A DNA stretch of 64,000 nt from Sorghum bicolor (Eukaryota; Streptophyta; Magnoliopsida; Poales; Poaceae). Every line of letters starts with the position of its first letter. Position 1 is the first letter of the stretch. The notes below the pieces were generated by a model. It did no database searches. It saw only the letters and a list, made by a program, of their open reading frames with translations, and was not told the origin of the DNA. Location: positions 9,960,855 to 10,024,854 of the forward strand of contig NC_012877.2 in the NCBI RefSeq assembly GCF_000003195.3, given 5' to 3'. The position numbers and the translations under genes were made by a program. Shown in pieces: positions 1 through 10,687 of the stretch.

Positions 1-1365
1 AGGAGACAACACATGGATACAAGATGTCCTCAACATTGGTTTGTTTCTATGGACAAAGACATAGAAATTTACAATGCAATGATGTTGATCAAGTTCAAAG
101 GAACGATGCTATTATTAGATAAATAATGAAGTGAGAGTGTTAAGACAAAATGAAGAGGATATAAGGAATTGTAAATTGTCTTGACCATATTGACATTTAC
201 GAAGATATGCGATCAAAAGAAGATATGTGATATAAGAAATTATGTTAGAATGGTTCAGGCAAGAGGAGTACGAGGAGTTGGATTTGGTAGCTTTCTTGTT
301 GGGAAAGGGAGCTCTAGAGTTTCATATTTCTAACCCTGGAGTTATTGGAGGCATCCAACGTTGTCCCCTTTGTTGTCATGGTTGACATCATTCCTGATTT
401 TGCCTATAAAGGTCTGGAGCTAGTCGTTAGATCCTAGAGTTGTTGTTTATCTCTCTTGACTCCATCCTTCCCTTGACATCCATCACACACCAATGAAGGA
501 GAAACCTCCATTGGGCTGCTTGCCCTTGGCGGCTGAATCTGCAGCCTAGTCATGGTCAAGGCGATGGTTCAAGTAGGGACGATGATTGCAATGGTGGTCA
601 TGGTGGAGCCGGTGGTAGTAGCATGGAGCATCATGGTTGTGGCCTATGGTTAGATCTAGCACCCCAAAGTGGGTGCAACACCCACGGCGGTGGCGGAACA
701 CACCTTGTGGCTACTAGCGGTAGAAGTTAGTAGCAACACTGGCGGCTACTAGAGCCAACAATGGTGGTCACTCATGGTCTCGACATGTTATGGTGTTACA
801 TAAGCGACAGAGTCAAGTCTGGCTCTTTGCATGGCCTAGTTGAAAGGGGTGGCAGCCGTTGTAGCTGTGCAGCTGTTGCATGTTGCCATGTCGATGCCTG
901 TCCAAAAAGGCTTCTACAGGGTGGTAGGATAGAGGTGATAGTGGTGCTAACTAGCAAGGGGTCTAGTTTCTTGGGCCGACATTCATGCTAGAGGGCTCTT
1001 TAGGTGAAAGCCTTAGTGTTGGAGATGCTTTCCCTATTTGGGGCTTCATGCTATCCCTCTAGCATTGCCATCCTAGGGTGAAAACCTAGTCTACTTTTGA
1101 CATGCGACTATGGTGCCATTGGCGTCACTCCCTTGTTGAAGGTATCACATTTGGATTATCATAATGGCTTTGATGCCTCATTCGGTGGCTGCTCTTTGCT
1201 TCTCAATGCCTGTTTAATGTGTGGTGGTGAGTATTGCAATGTTAAATCAAAGTAGTTGCATCAAGGACATAGCTCGCTAATGATGACATGCAGCAAGCCC
1301 CCTTTCACTGTACGCTGGGGATCTACTTGGGTTTGCAACTATTGGGGTGAGGCATGGGTTCATGA
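1..1365. other. Anonymous flank, no gene recognised
   Basis: No open frame here resembles a known family, and the short frames end quickly. The stretch around 540-740 is rich in GGTGG-like triplets, which gives weak Gly/Val-rich frames. It is probably intergenic DNA or old transposon sequence. I see no promoter, RNA gene or clear repeat. Confidence 0.4.
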
Positions 1366-2122
1366 CACTACAATAGAAAACTTAACCATGGCAGACAGTT
1401 TTTATTTTCCATGGCACGCAAAGGTGTCGCCTATGCCTACCATGGTAAAATGATTAACCAAGGCAGGCACGTTAGGATACCTGCCTCGGTTAATCGTTAC
1501 AATTAACAAAAAATCCAAAGCCCACCGGTGACCCCAATCTTGGACCTGGCTGCTGCTGGATCTGGCAGATCACGTGTGCCTGGCCACTAGAGAGGGAGGA
1601 TGGGGCGGTGCCACCGCAAATTTGGCTACCCCCACCGTGCCTAACCACTAGAGAGGGAGGAGGGGCTGCACTGCCAGGGATGCGGTCGAGCCCGTGTGTG
1701 CCTGGCCATCGAAGAGGGAGAAGAGGCAGCGCCATTGTGGATCTGGCCACCCCCACACACTTGGACACTAGAGAGGGAGGAGAGGGGCATACCACGGTGG
1801 ATCCAGCCACCCCACCCACCTAGCTACTAGAGAGGAAGGAGGGGGTGCACCGCTATGGGTCCTGTTGCCAAGGGCAAATCTATAGTATGTTACCGAGGTC
1901 CGTTGACACTGATGGTTTTTGTTAATCCTTTGTAGATTAAGACTTTAATTAGTTCATGATCCTAATGAAACATCATATTGCACCAACTTTCTCTAATGAT
2001 GACCCTAATAATCTATTTTCTAGATTCACCGCTGCTAGAGAGGAGGAGGGAAGCATGTTGCCGTGGATCTATCCCCCTCCCCATGCACCTAGCCACCAAA
2101 GAGGGATAAGAGGGCATGCTGC
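1366..2122 (+). mobile_element. Left part of a decayed CACTA-like non-autonomous element
   Basis: CACTACAATAGAAAA at 1366 resembles a CACTA-superfamily terminus. It is followed by subterminal inverted motifs (TAACCAAGGCAGGCA near 1454 against TGCCTCGGTTA near 1483) typical of such ends. Downstream is a degenerate array built on CTAGAGAGGGAGGAGGGG. The same array motif recurs at about 19990-20065, on the other side of Element 1, so both pieces look like one element split by the insertion. No transposase is visible. The right terminus is not in view, possibly because Element 3 is also inserted in it. Confidence 0.45.
1580..1845. repeat. Degenerate ~60-bp minisatellite
   Basis: Copies of CTAGAGAGGGAGG (with variants such as GAAGAGGGAGAAG and CTAGAGAGGAAGG) occur near 1587, 1651, 1704, 1768 and 1826. 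Spacing is roughly 55-65 bp, with CCACCC/TGGCCAC motifs between them. Isolated related copies lie near 2034 and 2095. Confidence 0.6.
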
Positions 2123-3348
2123 TGTTGACGGTTCTTAAGTATCAATTTTAATTATTAAATAAACAAGGGAAAGGACCAATATACAAACAACACCTAGAAT
2201 TAGGGTTTGATCTGACAGAATTCCATGAGTTTTGTTGTTTATCTGTTTCTACAGGGGGTTATCAGAAAATAAGAAAGAAAGGCCCACTTGTCGGGAGTAC
2301 ATAGATATATTAACACACCGCGCAATATTCTACCATCTAGAAGACTCTAGAATCCACAGAAACGAATGGGAAGGCGATCGGGCCCAGAGGCAGGGCACAC
2401 GCCCTCCCCCTAGGGCGCCCGCCCTGGTGGTTCCACCAATCGCGGTGAATCTCACGGATTACGCTCCACCGACCTAAAGGATAAAGGATAACCGTTCAAT
2501 CAATGTCAGTTTGATCTGACGGCCCACGTTCACCTGAGGGGACTATATAAGCAGACCCCCTGGCCCTTGGAGGAGGAGAAGTTCATCATAGAGTTGAGAG
2601 GTGCCCTCGAAGGATAACCTTTCCTCTAAATAGACTTAGGGCTTAGCATCCAATGTGAGAGTAGAATTAGTTCTTCTAAGTTCTACTAGATTGAGAGAGA
2701 TAGAGTGGAGGTGTAGATCGGAGGAAGCCTGGCCTGTCGGTGTCTACTCCGAGGTTGTACCTGCGGGATCAAGTTCTCCTAACCCAAAGCTTGCTCCTAG
2801 GATTCTTCAGTAATTCGACTTCTAAATTCTAGTAAGTTCTTGTTTTATTGTTCTTTGGTTTATGAGTTTACTTTGATCTCTTCGCGTAGAGTTTAGCGTA
2901 GTCATCTCTAGCATAAACGTGGTGTTTGGGCTAGGATACTCATAGATATCCCCTGACTAGCTGGACCGTGGTAGTAGCGAGGAACGTGACATTTCCGAGT
3001 TACCTTTGCAGCCCATATCCCGTTAGTAGGATCGATTGGGTTTATATGTGTGGGTTGAACATCCTCTGTGGTGTCTAGATTCCGTGAGCTTCCCCAATAG
3101 AATAGTAGATCATCCTTACCAAGGTTAAAACGAGACTATGGCTGTAGTCTTCTCTATATATCACTCACATCGAGAAACATTCTTTGTAGCCTAAAGGTTA
3201 GTAGTAATAGATCAGGTTAGTCAGATGCACTCTTTCTCCTAGTGGTAAAAATATAAATACGATACTCTGGATAACATCCTAGGTGAAGTGCTCACCGATA
3301 ACCGTGCGCTTGTGGATCAATTCCTTATTGCGTTCCCAAATATCAACA
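2123..3348 (+). repeat. 5' LTR of Element 1
   Basis: It pairs with 18520-19733 and has TG...CA ends. The first ~450 bp (U3) are shared with the LTRs of the other Athila-type elements here; R-U5 is specific to this family. A GGGCGCCCGCCC box lies at 2413-2424 and a TATA box at 2544. Confidence 0.92.
2544..2550 (+). promoter_or_regulatory. LTR TATA box of Element 1
   Basis: TATATAA lies in the context GACTATATAAGCAGACC, about 420 bp into the LTR. It is conserved in the 3' LTR (near 18920). The transcription start, and so the U3/R border, is expected about 30 bp downstream. Confidence 0.7.
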
Positions 3349-3356
3349 AGCATTTC

Positions 3357-3374
3357 TAGCGCCGTTGCCGGGGA
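3357..3374 (+). other. Primer-binding site (tRNA-Asp), Element 1
   Basis: TAGCGCCGTTGCCGGGGA lies eight bases after the LTR. Apart from one G-to-A change it is complementary to the 3' end of plant tRNA-Asp(GUC). The other elements have TGGCGCC in the same place. Confidence 0.85.
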
Positions 3375-3595
3375 GAAAGACGGTTTGCTGAGATAACCTT
3401 GAGTCTTACTACTAGCTTGTATCTATACTTTTATATTTTCTTATCTTTTTATATTCTTTATTTTTTTATTATTACCTTATGGAAAACCAAGATTCTAAAT
3501 CAATCTATCAATTTGCATCACCTTTGGAAACTGACCTTTTACCATGGTAGTCATCACAGCCTATCCAAACATCCCAGTATAGGTTAAGTTCTAGG

Positions 3596-4183
3596 TTGAT
3601 TGCTATGATTCAAAACCTATCTTTTTCAGGAAAGGAAGACGAAAACCCTTACCTTCACATTAGAGATTTTGAGCAAACATGTGATTGTCTTCGCATTGAA
3701 GGCATTTCTGATAAAACTTTACGTTGGAAGGTTTTTCCTTTTTCTTTAAGGGGAGAAGCTAGACAATGGTATAATCAAAAGGTAAGTCAACAACGAGGTG
3801 AATGGGGAGTTTTACGAGCCAACTGTTGCCTAGATTTTTATTCCCTCGACCGTATCGGCGACCTTAGACTTGAAGTCCTATCTTTTAAACAAAAAGATAA
3901 TGAAACTTTGGGAAAATCCTGGAAACATTTTTCTAATCTTTTAGAATCTGGTCCCAACCTTAAGCTTGAAGACCCTGTTCTTTTATTTCACTTTTTTCAA
4001 GGTCTTCAAAAAGATTATAAACAAATGCTACATACAATGTCTAGAGGTTCTTTCTTTCGTATCCCTACTGATAATGCTAGAGTGATCCTAGATAGAATCC
4101 TAGAAGCTGAGATGGATAATACCCTTCATGATGAAACCCACGAAGCCGAAGTAGACACTATGCCAAATTCTTCATCTACTTGA
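3596..4183 (+). pseudogene. gag: Gag of Element 1 (Athila-type)
   Basis: A frame of about 195 codons resembles the capsid part of plant retrotransposon Gag (retrotrans_gag family). It has motifs such as NPYLHIRDFEQTCDCLRI (near residue 18) and VFPFSLRGEARQWYNQ (near residue 46). Gag would form the virus-like particle in the cytoplasm. The frame stops at TGA 4181; coding-like sequence resumes at 4235 in another frame, so at least one frameshift or loss separates Gag from the protease part. No CCHC zinc knuckle is visible. The N-terminus is uncertain, since coding may begin before 3596. Confidence 0.75.
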
Positions 4184-4234
4184 GCTATCCCAAGTTCTGA
4201 GCCACAAAAGGAAGTAACTCCACCACCTGATTTC

Positions 4235-5160
4235 ATGCTGGATATAGAATCTGATCTTTTTGCCGATTTTGGGAACATTTCAAACTATCATTCTATTAAC
4301 AGACCCCAAAACGGCCATTTTAGCATTTGTTTGCCAACTGAATATCAATTGAGAGAGCTTATCTCAGTCATGAGTAGCAAATGGTTGGAGGAGTCAGAGC
4401 TTTCCTCTGATGTGATCTGTTTGGACACACCTCCTATTACTATACGCTGTGCTTATGATTCTAATTACTTTGATGCTCTCTAGAATCCTGTTGTGGGGAT
4501 CAACATCATGTCTGAATCTTTTGCACTTAAATTATTTAAAAAGTTGGTCTTAACCCCCACAACAAAGGTCATAAAGGAATCTTCGGGATGATTAGTCCCC
4601 AGTCTTGGAATTATTAGTGTCCTACACTTATTGGTAGAAGGCTCCATGGTTCATTTGAACTTTTATATCTTTGATACATGAGACTTCAACCTGTTGATAG
4701 GACAACCTTTTAGAAGACTCCTTTATGAAGGTCATACTGGAAAGCTACACATTTCTTTTGGAAAAACTTTTAAATTTCCAATAACAATTTCACACTCCTT
4801 AAATAATAAGGCCGAGTCATATCTTTTGCCCGATCCTATGGAGGAGGTGAAGGCTACATCTCTAGAGCTTTTAGATAAACCAGACTTAGAAGAAGAAGCT
4901 CCTTTCTTCACAGAAGAAGAGGCTGAACCTTCTGAACCTGAACCCTTAGACGAGTTTGCAGAAACGCCTAGACCTCCCATAGAGCTTAAAACTTAACCAC
5001 CTGGTCTTATCTATGCTTTCCTCAATAATAATCCGGAGTTTGCTGTGATCATTAGTGATAAACTCACTCAGGAGCAAACTCTGTGATTGATGACCATTCT
5101 TGAGAAACATCACTTAGTTTTTGGCTACTCACTCCAAGATCTTACAGGAATCAGTCCTAT
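4235..5160 (+). pseudogene. Protease and pre-RT linker remnant of Element 1
   Basis: Pieces at 4235-4483 and 4694-4996, with intervening sequence, resemble the Athila protease and linker. LIGQPFRRLL near 4700 corresponds to the ILGRPFL flap-side motif. Near 4480 the usual catalytic D-T/S-G is not recognisable, and VVGINIMS stands where the active-site loop would be. An acidic Glu/Pro-rich linker follows (about 4850-4990). The stretch 5000-5160 carries the Athila-like pre-RT motif GYSLQDLTGISP. Several stops (near 4481, 4589, 4679, 4996 and 5083) break it. Confidence 0.65.
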
Positions 5161-5163
5161 GAT

Positions 5164-6168
5164 TTGTACCCATTGTATTCTGACAGATCCTTCTTTTCAC
5201 CTTCTCGAGAGCCTCAACGTAGACTTAACAACGCGATGAGAGAGGTAGTTAAAAAGGAAGTTATAAAGTTGCTGCATGCAGGGATTATATATCATGTGCC
5301 GCACAGTGAGTGGGTGAGCCCAGTTCAAGTTGTGCCTAAAAAAGGAGGCATGACTGTCATTATGAATGAAAAGAACGAGCTAATTCCACAGCGCACCGTC
5401 ACAGGGTGGCGGATGTGCATAGACTATAGAAAACTGAACAAAGCCACGAGAAAGGATCATTTTTCCTTTACCTTTCATTGATGAGATGCTACAGCGATTA
5501 GCGAATCATTCATTCTTCTGTTTCTTAGATGGATATTCAGGGTATCACCAGATCCCAATCCATCCCGATGATCAAAGCAAAACCACTTTTACATGCCCTT
5601 ACGGAACTTATGCTTACCGTAGAATGTCTTTTGGGTTATGTAATGCACCAGCTTATTTTCAAAGAGGCATGATGTCTATATTTTCTGATATGATTCAAGA
5701 GATTATGGAAGTTTCCATGGATGATTTCTCTGTATATGGAAAACTTTTGATAGTAGTCTTGAAAACTTAGACAAGGTTTTGCAAAGATGTGAAGAAAAGC
5801 ACTTAGTCCTTAATTGGGAAAAATGTCATTTTATGGTAAGAGAAGGAATAGTGCTGGGACACCTAGTGTCTGAAAGAGGTATTGAGGTAGACAAAGCTAA
5901 AATTGAAGTAATTGAACAACTACCTCCACCTGTGAATATAAAAGGAATTCGAAGCTTTCTTGGCCATGCTGGTTTTTATCGCAGATTCATAAAAGATTTT
6001 TCATTCATTGCTAGACCACTTACTCTTTTGCTAGCCAAGGATGCTCCTTTCGAATTTGATGATGCATGCCTAACATCTTTTAATTTATTAAATAATACAC
6101 TCATCTCTACACCAATCATTCAACCCCCTAATTGGTTGTTGCCTTTTGAAATTATGTGTGATGCTAGT
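5164..6168 (+). pseudogene. Reverse transcriptase of Element 1
   Basis: This is the RNA-dependent DNA polymerase domain of a gypsy Pol. Visible landmarks in order are WVSPVQVVPKKGG, GWRMCIDYRKLNKATRKDHF, DGYSGYHQIPIHPDDQSKT, FGLCNAPAYFQR and the catalytic SMDDFSVYG (the YVDD box). GFYRRFIKDFS and the RNase H start FEIMCDAS follow. The reading frame breaks twice, by single-base indels near 5460 and 5735, so it lies in three consecutive frames. It ends in mid-RNase H where Element 2 is inserted (TSD CTAGT) and resumes at 14465. Confidence 0.9.
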
Positions 6169-6438
6169 TGTTGACGGTCCTTAAGTATCAAATTTAATTA
6201 TCAAATAAATAAAGAAAAGGATCCAAATGAAATCAAGATCTAGACTTAGGGTTTTATCTGACAGAATTCCACGAGTTTTGGTGTTTGTCTATTTCTGCAG
6301 GGGGTTATCAGGAAATACGGAAGAAAGGCCCACACGTCGGGATTACATAGAGATATTAACGTGCCGCGCAATTATCTTACATCTAGAAGACTCCAGAAGC
6401 CACGAGACCGAAGCGGAGGCGAAACGGGGCCTAACCCT

Positions 6439-6471
6439 GGGCGCCCGCCCAGTTGGTCAGGGCGCCCGCCC
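6439..6471 (+). promoter_or_regulatory. Tandem GC boxes in U3
   Basis: GGGCGCCCGCCC occurs twice, 21 bp apart, about 120-150 bp upstream of the TATA box. At least one copy, sometimes degenerate, is found in every Athila-type LTR of the window (for example 2413, 42032 and 48446). A regulatory role is inferred from conservation and position. Confidence 0.5.
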
Positions 6472-6590
6472 ACCTCCTGAGTCCAATCAGGACTCTGCTT
6501 TGCGGGAGATCTCCACCGACCTAAAGGATGAATCTAAACCATACAATCTATGTCGGTTTGATCCAATGGCCCATATTCACTTGAAGGGAC

Positions 6591-6597
6591 TATAAAA
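6591..6597 (+). promoter_or_regulatory. LTR TATA box of Element 2
   Basis: TATAAAA lies in GGGACTATAAAACCAGACC, conserved in the LTRs of Elements 2, 4 and 5 and in the solo LTR at 22109. The M1 LTRs have TATATAAG there. Confidence 0.7.
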
Positions 6598-7825
6598 CCA
6601 GACCCCCTGGCCCCTGGAGGAGAGTGCCTCTCAACCCTAATTCATTATTCCTCAAGGGAGAAGAAGCCTCTGATCAAGATTAGAGCCACCACATCAAATA
6701 GATATCTAGATTAGCATAGCTACATAGGATTAGAACTAGAAGGAGTCAATCTTCGATTGGTTTCCAGATCTGTCAAGAGGATTCTTGGTAATTCTCTAAT
6801 TGTGCTTCTAATTACTTTCTAATTATCTTTGTTCTTCAATATTATGAATATGACTTTGTTCTACTTCAATATATTGCTTATGACTTTGCTCTACTTGCTT
6901 ATATTCAAGATTATATTGTTCTTAGTTTATCATATGTACTTGGCTTAGTTAGATTCGATCTATATACATGCTTAGGATCGTATAGCGTTTATCCATCGGA
7001 TCCATGGGTAAATGATAGATATTGTGTAGGCGTGGTGCTTATACCGTATTTATCTGCGATTGTACCCAATAAGCCAGATCGTGGGGTAGTTCGTGATAGC
7101 GACAGCTTCATTGATTCTTATATAGTCCCCCTCTTGTGTATTGGGCTGGCAGAGCAATATTATTACAGGGGAGTGATTGCTATGTTTCTCATTTACCTTG
7201 CTAATATCACTATGCATGGGCGTAGTCTTGTCTTGCAATGATTGCTAAGTATGCTTGCACTAATTATGATAATGCTAAAAAATATAGTTGAGAATAACTT
7301 AGGGAATATTCTTGTAGTTCATTCTAATACCATGCTAATGACTTTCTAGAGTATCTAATTGAGGTGCTTATCATATTTATTATGTGGCTAGATCAGATTA
7401 GTTATCCTTGTCACTATTATTATTTCATATATCTTTTATGTGACACTTATCCCTGTATGAAGAGTTAGATATAATGTTCTCATTATACATGCAGTGATAG
7501 ATGCTCAATCTCATAATCTATTCTATAATAAATAGTGATGATTGCTAATCCCTTCCCAGTGGTAAAAATATAAATAATGATACCTGGAATACTTCCCGGT
7601 TAAAATGTTGCATCGGTATTAATCTGTGCGCTTGCAGATCTCATTCATTATTTATTTAGAAGAGCAATTGCATATTTCAATACCACGTCTCTTATATCAT
7701 GCTGGGGATGACAACTTGGCTTAAGTGGTGTGAGGGATAGGTTTGGCATTTTTGGCACCGTTACTAGATTTAGAGAACTTAGTCTACTTTTGGTAATGAT
7801 GTTAATAATACCCAACAAGCATTTT

Positions 7826-7843
7826 TGGCGCCGTTGCCGGGGA
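7826..7843 (+). other. Primer-binding site (tRNA-Asp), Element 2
   Basis: TGGCGCCGTTGCCGGGGA is an exact complement of the 3' end of plant tRNA-Asp and lies 8 nt after the LTR. Confidence 0.88.
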
Positions 7844-8133
7844 AGGTTGATTACTAATCAGGAATTGAATAAAAGATTTTGAGTTATCATTCGCATCACT
7901 AATATGATTGAGCTTATCTATTCTCTCATACAGTTTTACCCCGATATTTTTCTATTTTATCTTATGCAGGGGAATGTATGAATAGAAGACATCTTCCAGG
8001 AAATTTTGTTGACAATCCCGAAGCATTATTCAAGAAGACGAGAGCCAAGCTCAAGAAGAGATCATCAATACTTCAGCAAGAAGCTTCATCCAATCAAGAA
8101 GATCACTAGAACTTGTCTTTAGAGTTTGAAGTC

Positions 8134-10623
8134 ATGGCGAACAAATCAATCCGTGAGTTCTCAGCTCCCACTACGGACAACATCCGCACTGGACCTGCTG
8201 CAGAGATCGATGGCAACTTTGAGCTCAAGCCTGGACTTATCAATATGGTGCAATCCAACCAGTTCTGTGGGAAGGCACATGAAGATGCTAGTGCTCATTT
8301 ACAACACTTCCTGGAGATTTGCAACACATTCACCATATCAGGAGTTTCTAAAGATGCTATACTACTTCACCTCTTCCCATTCTCACTGTTAGGAAGAGCG
8401 AAGTAGTGGTTCTACGCTACAAAGGAGAAGAATACTACGTGGGCACTCTGCTCAACAAACTTCCTAGCAAAGTTCTTTCCCATGGGCAAGACCAATGCTC
8501 TCCGTGGGAAGATTACAAGTTTTCAGCAACAAAATGATGAATCCGTTCCAGAAGCATGGGAGCGCTTTCAAGACTACATCCTAGAATGTCCCCATCATGG
8601 AATGGAGAGTTGGCTATTGATGCAGACGTTTTATCATGGGCTCGGCAACAGTGCCCGAGAGACCATGGATGCTGCAGCTGGAGGAGCATTCTTATCACTT
8701 ACTATATCACAAGCCACAGCTCTTGTGGAGAAGATGGCGTCCAATCAAAGCTGGAATGAAGAGAGGACCCAGACACGCAAGAGAGGTGGAGGTATGCATC
8801 AGCTGAAGGAGGTAGACATGCTATCTGCAAAGCTAGACCTGCTCATGAAGAAGCTCGATGATAGAGCTGGAGACAAGAAGGAAGTTATGCACATCTACGA
8901 CTCTCACATGACTTGTGAGGAGTGTGGAGACACTGGACACTCAGGCAATCACTGCCCTGAGATACTTGAGGATGTGAACTACATAAACAACAACAACTAC
9001 TACAACAACCATCCTCAACAAAATCAAGGTTGGAATCAACAGAGGCCTAACTACTCAGGTAATTATCAAGGTAACAATTCTTACAACAACAATAATAATT
9101 TTCCACCTCTGAGAGAGTTAGTGTCTAATCAAGGAAAGCTAATGGATAACCTATCTAAGAAATTGGCATCTAATGATAAAATGCTAGAAAATATAAATAA
9201 TAGAATGGATAATTTCTCTACTGCCATCAAGAATCAAATTAGCTTTAATAAAATGATTGTATCCCAGTTAAATCAAATAGCTGCTGCTGTTCCTACTACT
9301 AACCCCGGTATACCATCACAACCGGAAGGATTAGAATCTGCAAATCTTGTAGACATGTTTGATGCAGGTAATTGGAGTAACCCCGTCACTGAATTCTCTA
9401 CTGACCTTCTGCCGGTCAAGAGAGGCGATCCAGGACACCCCGTCATCCCGATCTCCATTGGCATGGTGGACGTTCCAGAAGCACTCTGCGACTTTGGCTC
9501 TAGTGTCAACATTATACCCAGGGTACTCTATGAAAAATTCTTTACATATCCTTTATTAGAAACAACCATGTGTTTACAGTTTGCAGATCAGACGATAACT
9601 TTTCCAAAAGGAATAGTAAAGAACCTTTGTGTCCGAGTTGGTACCTTATATGCCCCAGCAAACTTCGTAGTGGTAGAGACCGGAAATGATGAGAGAGCAC
9701 CTATCATCTTAGGGAGGCCATTCTTAAACACCACGGGAGCTATCATCTACACTAGTGCTGCCAAGATCAGTTTCTACATCAAAGGGAGGAAGGAGACATT
9801 TTTCTTCAAGAACAAGACTACACAAATTCCAGATCAATCTAGACGTGAGTCAAGGAAGAGGACCAACAGGAGAAACAGGAACAAGCAAGTGTGGACCGAG
9901 TCAGCTAAGATGGTCACTGTAGTTCATGGAGGCCAAGATCACCAACTTAAGTCACCGCTTTTGACCAAGAAGGACGACCGAGGAATGCCAATCATCTACT
10001 GCTCCATAAATGGATACAACTTCTACAAGACGTTTTGTGACACCGGATCGGGCGTCAACATAATGGCCGCAGTCACCTATCGGCTCTTGTTCGGGACCAT
10101 GCCCCTAAGACCAACATACATTCAACTCCAGATGGTAGATCAGACATTTCGAGAAGTCAAAGGAATAGTATCTGATGTCCCAGTCAAAATAGACAATCAC
10201 TTTGTCTACACAGACTTTCAAGTTATTGACATGGGAGAAGACGAGTATGATCCACCCATCATCCTTGGAAGACCATTCCTCAGCACCGTTAAAGCAATTA
10301 TCTACATTGGAACCGGAGAAGTCCATATGCACTTCCCCTCAGAGAAAGTACGCCATTATTTTACTGACCCTAACTGTATTGTTGAAGAATCTAAGCAGGT
10401 AAGAAAGCGACGCAACCGCAACCAGAGGAGGCAAATCATCAAGGACGGATGGGCAGACTATGAAGGAGAAGTTGTAAGGTCAGAAGACGTAGAGTTTAAA
10501 CAGAATTATCCAGAGGAGATCGAAGCACCAAGTCAGGTGTGGAAAATGAAGATAACTATACAAGAAGAGGAGGCGCTGCCGGAAGTACCGACTACGCCAC
10601 CCAACGAACCTCAGGACGATTAA
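8134..10623 (+). CDS. Gag-protease polyprotein with two retropepsin-like domains (one nonsense codon)
   Basis: A single frame of 829 codons starts at ATG 8134 in good context (GTCATGG). Its only interruption is TAG at codon 91 (8404-8406), where the sister copies read Gln. Order: capsid-like Gag (about 1-250); CCHC knuckle C-x2-C-x4-H-x4-C at about 261-274; Asn-rich linker (about 280-325); first retropepsin-like domain with DFGSSVN at 453 and ILGRPFL at 524; basic linker (about 565-590); second domain with DTGSGVN at 636 and ILGRPFL at 709; acidic tail. Retropepsins need D-T/S-G, so the second site looks canonical while the first has Phe in the middle. Gag-Pro would build and process particles in the cytoplasm. 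No pol follows. Other frames over this span are shadows. Confidence 0.9.
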
Positions 10624-10639
10624 GAAAATGGAGAGTCCC

Positions 10640-10687
10640 GTTCGGAGGACTTAAAAACACTGAACGTCTTGCCAAGAGGTAACTTGG
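10640..10687 (+). other. Two small hairpins after the gag-pro stop
   Basis: GTTCGG (10640) can pair with CTGAAC (10660), and CCAAG (10672) with CTTGG (10683). The same pair exists in Element 5 (37021-37069), Element 4 (near 45983) and M1 (minus, near 54890-54945). The partner of the first stem there is CCGAAC; the change in Element 2 still allows a G-U pair. Confidence 0.5.

Larger units (their letters stand above)
6169..7817 (+). repeat. 5' LTR of Element 2
   Basis: It begins TGTTGACGG and ends CCCAACA, and is nearly identical to 12811-14464. Two GGGCGCCCGCCC boxes lie at 6439-6450 and 6460-6471, and a TATA box (TATAAAA) at 6591. The open frame at 6227-6595 lies wholly in U3 and is judged non-coding. 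Confidence 0.93.

Noticed and set aside
1..1453. Short frames at 761-991 and 1256-1453
   Set aside because: No domain, no neighbours or signals; chance frames.
6227..6595. U3 frame as a real gene
   Set aside because: It lies upstream of the TATA box, in the promoter part of the LTR; conservation is explained by shared U3. Kept only as a low-interest finding.
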